DNA of 64,000 nt, from assembly GCA_947475995.1 (NCBI GenBank), contig CANJNI010000015.1, positions 24,428 to 88,427 on the forward strand. Direction: 5' to 3'. Below the pieces are notes generated by a model that saw only the letters and a program-made list of their open reading frames with translations, ran no database searches and was not told where the DNA came from. Every line of letters begins with the position of its first letter. Position 1 is the first letter of the stretch. Of this stretch, positions 63,103 to 64,000 are shown one piece after another. This stretch comes from Beijerinckiaceae bacterium (lineage in GTDB: Bacteria > Pseudomonadota > Alphaproteobacteria > Rhizobiales > Beijerinckiaceae). Both the position numbers and the translations under genes were made by a program.

Positions 63103-64000
63103 TCAAGTGCTGGAGCGCCGGCTGGTCTGGTCGATTACTGCAATAATACTTTCAATATCGGCGTTAGGGTTGGCGGAAACACATCTCAACCATGTGTCCC
63201 CATTGATGTTCGCGGACGACGCAAGGCCTTGCGGAAGCGCTGCACGAAACTCATCGACGCCATGCGACGCGGGTCTGAATACGGTCACACCCGTTCCGCC
63301 ATCCGGAAAGAGTTCAAGGTCTGGGTGAGCCGCGATGAAGTCATGCAAACGCATCGCGTTATCCATGCAGTGTTCGATCCGCGCGGCCAGCCCCTCGCGT
63401 CCCCATGCCAGAAGCGTCGCCAGCAGCAGCGTTCCCGCGGCACCATGCGACCCCTGGACGCCAATGTTTGGCACCGCGAGGTACGCGCCGCCGAAACTTA
63501 TCGTGCGGTGGGCCGCTTCAGCGTCACGGAACATGACGAGCGCCGACTCTTTGGGTTGAAACAACCACTTGTGCGCCGACACGGCGACCGAGTCGGCTAG
63601 CTCGACGCCGGACAGTGTGCTCCGGTGTTTATCGGACAGCGCCAGCGGGCCAGCCCATGCCGCATCGATATGCGTCCAGGCTGCGAGACCGCAACAGTGC
63701 AGTGGATCTACAGCCCCCACGCTGGTGGTCCCAACGGTAAGAACGAGGCAGGCGTCCGACAGGTCGCTCGCCAATGTCGCTGGATCCAGTCGGTGGCGCT
63801 GATCAATGCCCGCTTCGACGTAGTCGAGGCCTAAAATCTGGGCGGCCTTCCGAACGCTGAGGTGCGAAGCTGACGATGCGACCACCTTCTTCACTCCCCG
63901 CAGGTCACGAGCCGCCCACAGGGCTGTTAGATTGGCGACGCTGGATCCAGGAGTCATGTGGCCGCCGTTCATTCCAAAGAACGGTGCCAACCATTCGACG
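63103..64000 (-). CDS. Pyridoxal-phosphate-dependent group II decarboxylase (5' part cut off)
   Basis: The frame is open to the window edge, so the N-terminus is missing; the visible part begins VEWLAPFFGMNGGHMTPGSS. It has the group II decarboxylase pattern: GHMTPGSSVANLTALWAARD, HIDAAWAGPLALSDKHRSTL, and the PLP lysine in VAVSAHKWLFQPKESALV. The family includes DOPA, glutamate, 2,4-diaminobutyrate and aspartate decarboxylases. Which one is not visible. The C-terminus is shorter and composition is less GC-rich than in the rest of the window, so it may be transferred. Confidence 0.85.
   Translation of the reverse strand, partial: VEWLAPFFGMNGGHMTPGSSVANLTALWAARDLRGVKKVVASSASHLSVRKAAQILGLDYVEAGIDQRHRLDPATLASDLSDACLVLTVGTTSVGAVDPLHCCGLAAWTHIDAAWAGPLALSDKHRSTLSGVELADSVAVSAHKWLFQPKESALVMFRDAEAAHRTISFGGAYLAVPNIGVQGSHGAAGTLLLATLLAWGREGLAARIEHCMDNAMRLHDFIAAHPDLELFPDGGTGVTVFRPASHGVDEFRAALPQGLASSANINGDTWLRCVSANPNADIESIIAVIDQTSRRSST

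Noticed and set aside
62903..63328. 141-codon plus-strand frame
   Set aside because: No family pattern or ribosome site; its 3' half is antisense to the decarboxylase.

Overview
The window is GC-rich chromosomal DNA of an alphaproteobacterium, most likely of the order Hyphomicrobiales (Rhizobiales). The evidence is the ChvG/ChvI two-component system next to a truncated HPr kinase, a mannose-type EIIA and HPr; small Rhizobiales-type families (DUF1194, DUF2093, DUF4170, DUF6101, aa3-oxidase subunit IV); and the order cysQ-like, DUF4170, DUF374, waaA, lpxK. I saw no rRNA, tRNA, CRISPR array or complete insertion sequence.

Layout. 1-5.0 kb: secreted DUF1194 protein (cut by the window edge), Uup-type ABC-F ATPase, a tiny oxidase subunit, pgi and DUF2809. 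4.9-8.7 kb (minus strand): chvI, chvG, hprK, EIIA, HPr, a phosphorylation-based regulatory operon. 8.7-13.6 kb: a structured intergenic region, a polysaccharide-export lipoprotein, then nadA, an orphan gene and nadB behind two palindromes that look like NAD-biosynthesis operators with an intrinsic terminator between them. 13.7-19.3 kb: TPR protein, ispE, alpha/beta hydrolase, polyprenyl diphosphate synthase, DUF2007 and a TrmN6-like methylase. 19.3-29.6 kb: a repeat-rich secreted protein, a GGDEF-EAL protein, glyQ (without glyS), a D-2-hydroxyacid dehydrogenase, bdhA, zur, ispG, an NTF2-like secreted protein, DUF2461 and a pair of half-size permeases.

29.7-35.0 kb is a catabolic module: Rieske oxygenase, Rieske ferredoxin, IclR regulator, ferredoxin-type reductase and a 4,5-dihydroxyphthalate-decarboxylase-like protein, with a three-half-site operator candidate in the divergent promoter region. 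35.1-44.7 kb holds envelope and lipid A genes (DUF1003, cysQ-like, DUF4170, DUF374, waaA, lpxK, DUF2093), msrB, an orphan ABC-2-like membrane protein, xseA and a porin-N-terminus-like miniprotein. 45.0-56.6 kb: MFS transporter, rsmE, ubiA, DUF6101, a large hybrid histidine kinase, trmD (away from its usual ribosomal operon), a YcjX/YcjF pair and a secreted lectin-like protein.

56.7-62.4 kb is the most unusual region: a LysR regulator, a periplasmic solute-binding protein with no permease, a bicupin, a tripartite-tricarboxylate-type (TTT) receptor with no membrane partners, and a second paralogous bicupin, all on one strand. It looks like an uncharacterised small-acid uptake and conversion locus. 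It is followed by about 660 bases without a convincing gene, of atypical composition and carrying a 12-bp inverted repeat, then by a pyridoxal-phosphate decarboxylase that runs off the end and may be foreign.
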